Shown in pieces: positions 6,033 to 6,756 of a stretch of 6,756 nucleotides of DNA (the stretch's first letter is position 1; each line of letters starts with the position of its first letter). The translations under genes and the position numbers were made by a program. The stretch spans positions 1 through 6,756 of the forward strand of contig CAZDHT010000278.1 in NCBI GenBank assembly GCA_964505325.1. Reading direction: 5' to 3'. The stretch is from CAZDHT01 sp964505325 (GTDB lineage Bacteria > Planctomycetota > PUPC01). The notes beneath the pieces are model-generated. The model was not told the DNA's origin. It did no database searches and saw nothing but the letters and a program-made list of their open reading frames with translations.

Positions 6033-6756
6033 ATGAAACGGACGATGTTGATTATGGCAGCGTTGGTTATTGCCGTGTCTGGCTGCGCCGCGCGGGAGGC
6101 CGCCCTGTACAAGGAACTGACCTACAAGCCGGATGCCCTCACGGATGTGACGCTGGCGACGGACAAGGCCATCGTGGTCGTGCCATTTGTTGATGCCCGA
6201 AAGGAGAGCGAGGCGGCGTCGGAATGCCTGCTGTGGAACCTCGTGCCGCTGGTCGTTCGTACGACGCTGGTCGAGACGCATCCGGAGCTTGTCTACAAGA
6301 CGAGTGGCAGCTGTTTCCGGCCGGTGAAGATGACCGGGACACTGGCCGATGCCATACCGAAGCTGCTGGCGGAGCAACTGCGCGTCACCCGTCGGGCCCC
6401 GCAGGCGCAGTACGCGGAGGATGTCGAGGGCGAGGGGTTCAAGGAGACGGATCTCGTGCTGCGCGGCACGGTGGTCCGGTCGGCGCTGACGACGAAACGC
6501 TACAGCTACGGTCTGGGTCCGGCCGCCGTGGTGGCATACTTTCTTGGGGCGCCGATGGTCAGGTACTCGGCCTGGCTCGAGGTCGATTGGCAGCTCTTCG
6601 ACGCGAACAACAAGCCCGTCAGCCTGAAGAAAACCGCGTCGGTGGAAACCCCGATCGTGCAGCCTGCGGGGCTTTATTGCGGCCGGCGCGCGTGCGGGAA
6701 AAATGCACCGCTCGGCCTGTACGTCGCGGCGGTGAAAGCGGTGAACGAGAAGATCG
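6033..6756 (+). CDS. Predicted outer-membrane or periplasmic lipoprotein of unknown function, 3' end outside the window
   Basis: The frame is open from ATG 6033 to the window edge, giving 241 residues with no stop. GGAGAAGG sits just before the ATG. Residues 1-17 are a lipoprotein signal peptide: MKRTM, a hydrophobic stretch, then the lipobox AVSGC with C18 as the lipidated residue. The mature part begins with a helical linker, then a strand AIVVVPFVDARKES (46-59), a pattern seen at the start of several envelope lipoprotein families that share a TolB-N/YajG/GNA1162-like fold. Later come DLVLRGTVVRSALTTKRYSYG (140-160), a short hydrophobic loop PAAVVAYFLGAP (163-174) and a strand pair WLEVDWQLFDANNKPV (181-196). 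Cys65, Cys94, Cys216 and Cys221 could form disulfides. I do not recognise a named family, so function is unassigned. It is transcribed divergently from the oxidoreductase gene. Confidence 0.85.
   Translation, partial: MKRTMLIMAALVIAVSGCAAREAALYKELTYKPDALTDVTLATDKAIVVVPFVDARKESEAASECLLWNLVPLVVRTTLVETHPELVYKTSGSCFRPVKMTGTLADAIPKLLAEQLRVTRRAPQAQYAEDVEGEGFKETDLVLRGTVVRSALTTKRYSYGLGPAAVVAYFLGAPMVRYSAWLEVDWQLFDANNKPVSLKKTASVETPIVQPAGLYCGRRACGKNAPLGLYVAAVKAVNEKI

Noticed and set aside
4417..6036. A 539-codon plus-strand open frame opposite the oxidoreductase gene and running through the hisI start and the repeat element
   Set aside because: It is antisense to three confident features, rich in low-complexity Ala/Gly/Arg/Asp/His, and crosses the palindrome. 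It is explained by high GC and the codon pattern of the real minus-strand genes.

Overview
This GC-rich window (roughly 60-65% G+C by eye) reads as a bacterial chromosome segment of ordinary metabolic genes with short intergenic gaps. The mix of a DraG-like ADP-ribosylglycohydrolase homologue, a ribokinase, a Gfo/Idh/MocA oxidoreductase and a divergent lipoprotein gene, with sigma70-type promoters, would suit a planctomycete or another PVC-like or neighbouring phylum. That placement is a guess from gene style; there is no rRNA or marker phylogeny here.

Layout from left to right. All genes lie on the minus strand except the last. Positions 102-2497 hold a tight two-gene unit: ribokinase (1583-2497) followed 5 bp later by an ADP-ribosylglycohydrolase-family protein with a long C-terminal extension (102-1577). 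Next is cysK, O-acetylserine sulfhydrylase (2638-3582), with a good promoter. A complete tRNA-Ser(UGA) gene follows (3744-3835), with its own promoter and a large perfect-looking hairpin sequence just past its 3' end. Then come a terminator-like hairpin, a short stretch resembling the last 35 or so residues of a transketolase, and hisI (4119-4502). Between hisI and the next gene sits a long inverted-repeat element of about 97 bp. The Gfo/Idh/MocA oxidoreductase (4639-5793) follows, and a divergent promoter region separates it from a plus-strand lipoprotein gene that runs off the right edge (6033-6756).

Functionally, ribokinase plus the glycohydrolase could form a small ribosyl-salvage unit: one enzyme would free a ribose-containing product and the other would phosphorylate ribose. 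CysK and HisI serve cysteine and histidine synthesis. The oxidoreductase probably acts on a sugar or cyclitol, but its substrate cannot be read from the sequence.

I see no CRISPR array, phage, transposase gene or defence system. The most unusual items are the palindromic element upstream of hisI, the transketolase-like gene tail abutting the hisI stop, the inverted repeat beside the tRNA gene, and atypical metal-site residues in HisI and in the glycohydrolase homologue. None of them amounts to a demonstrated new system.
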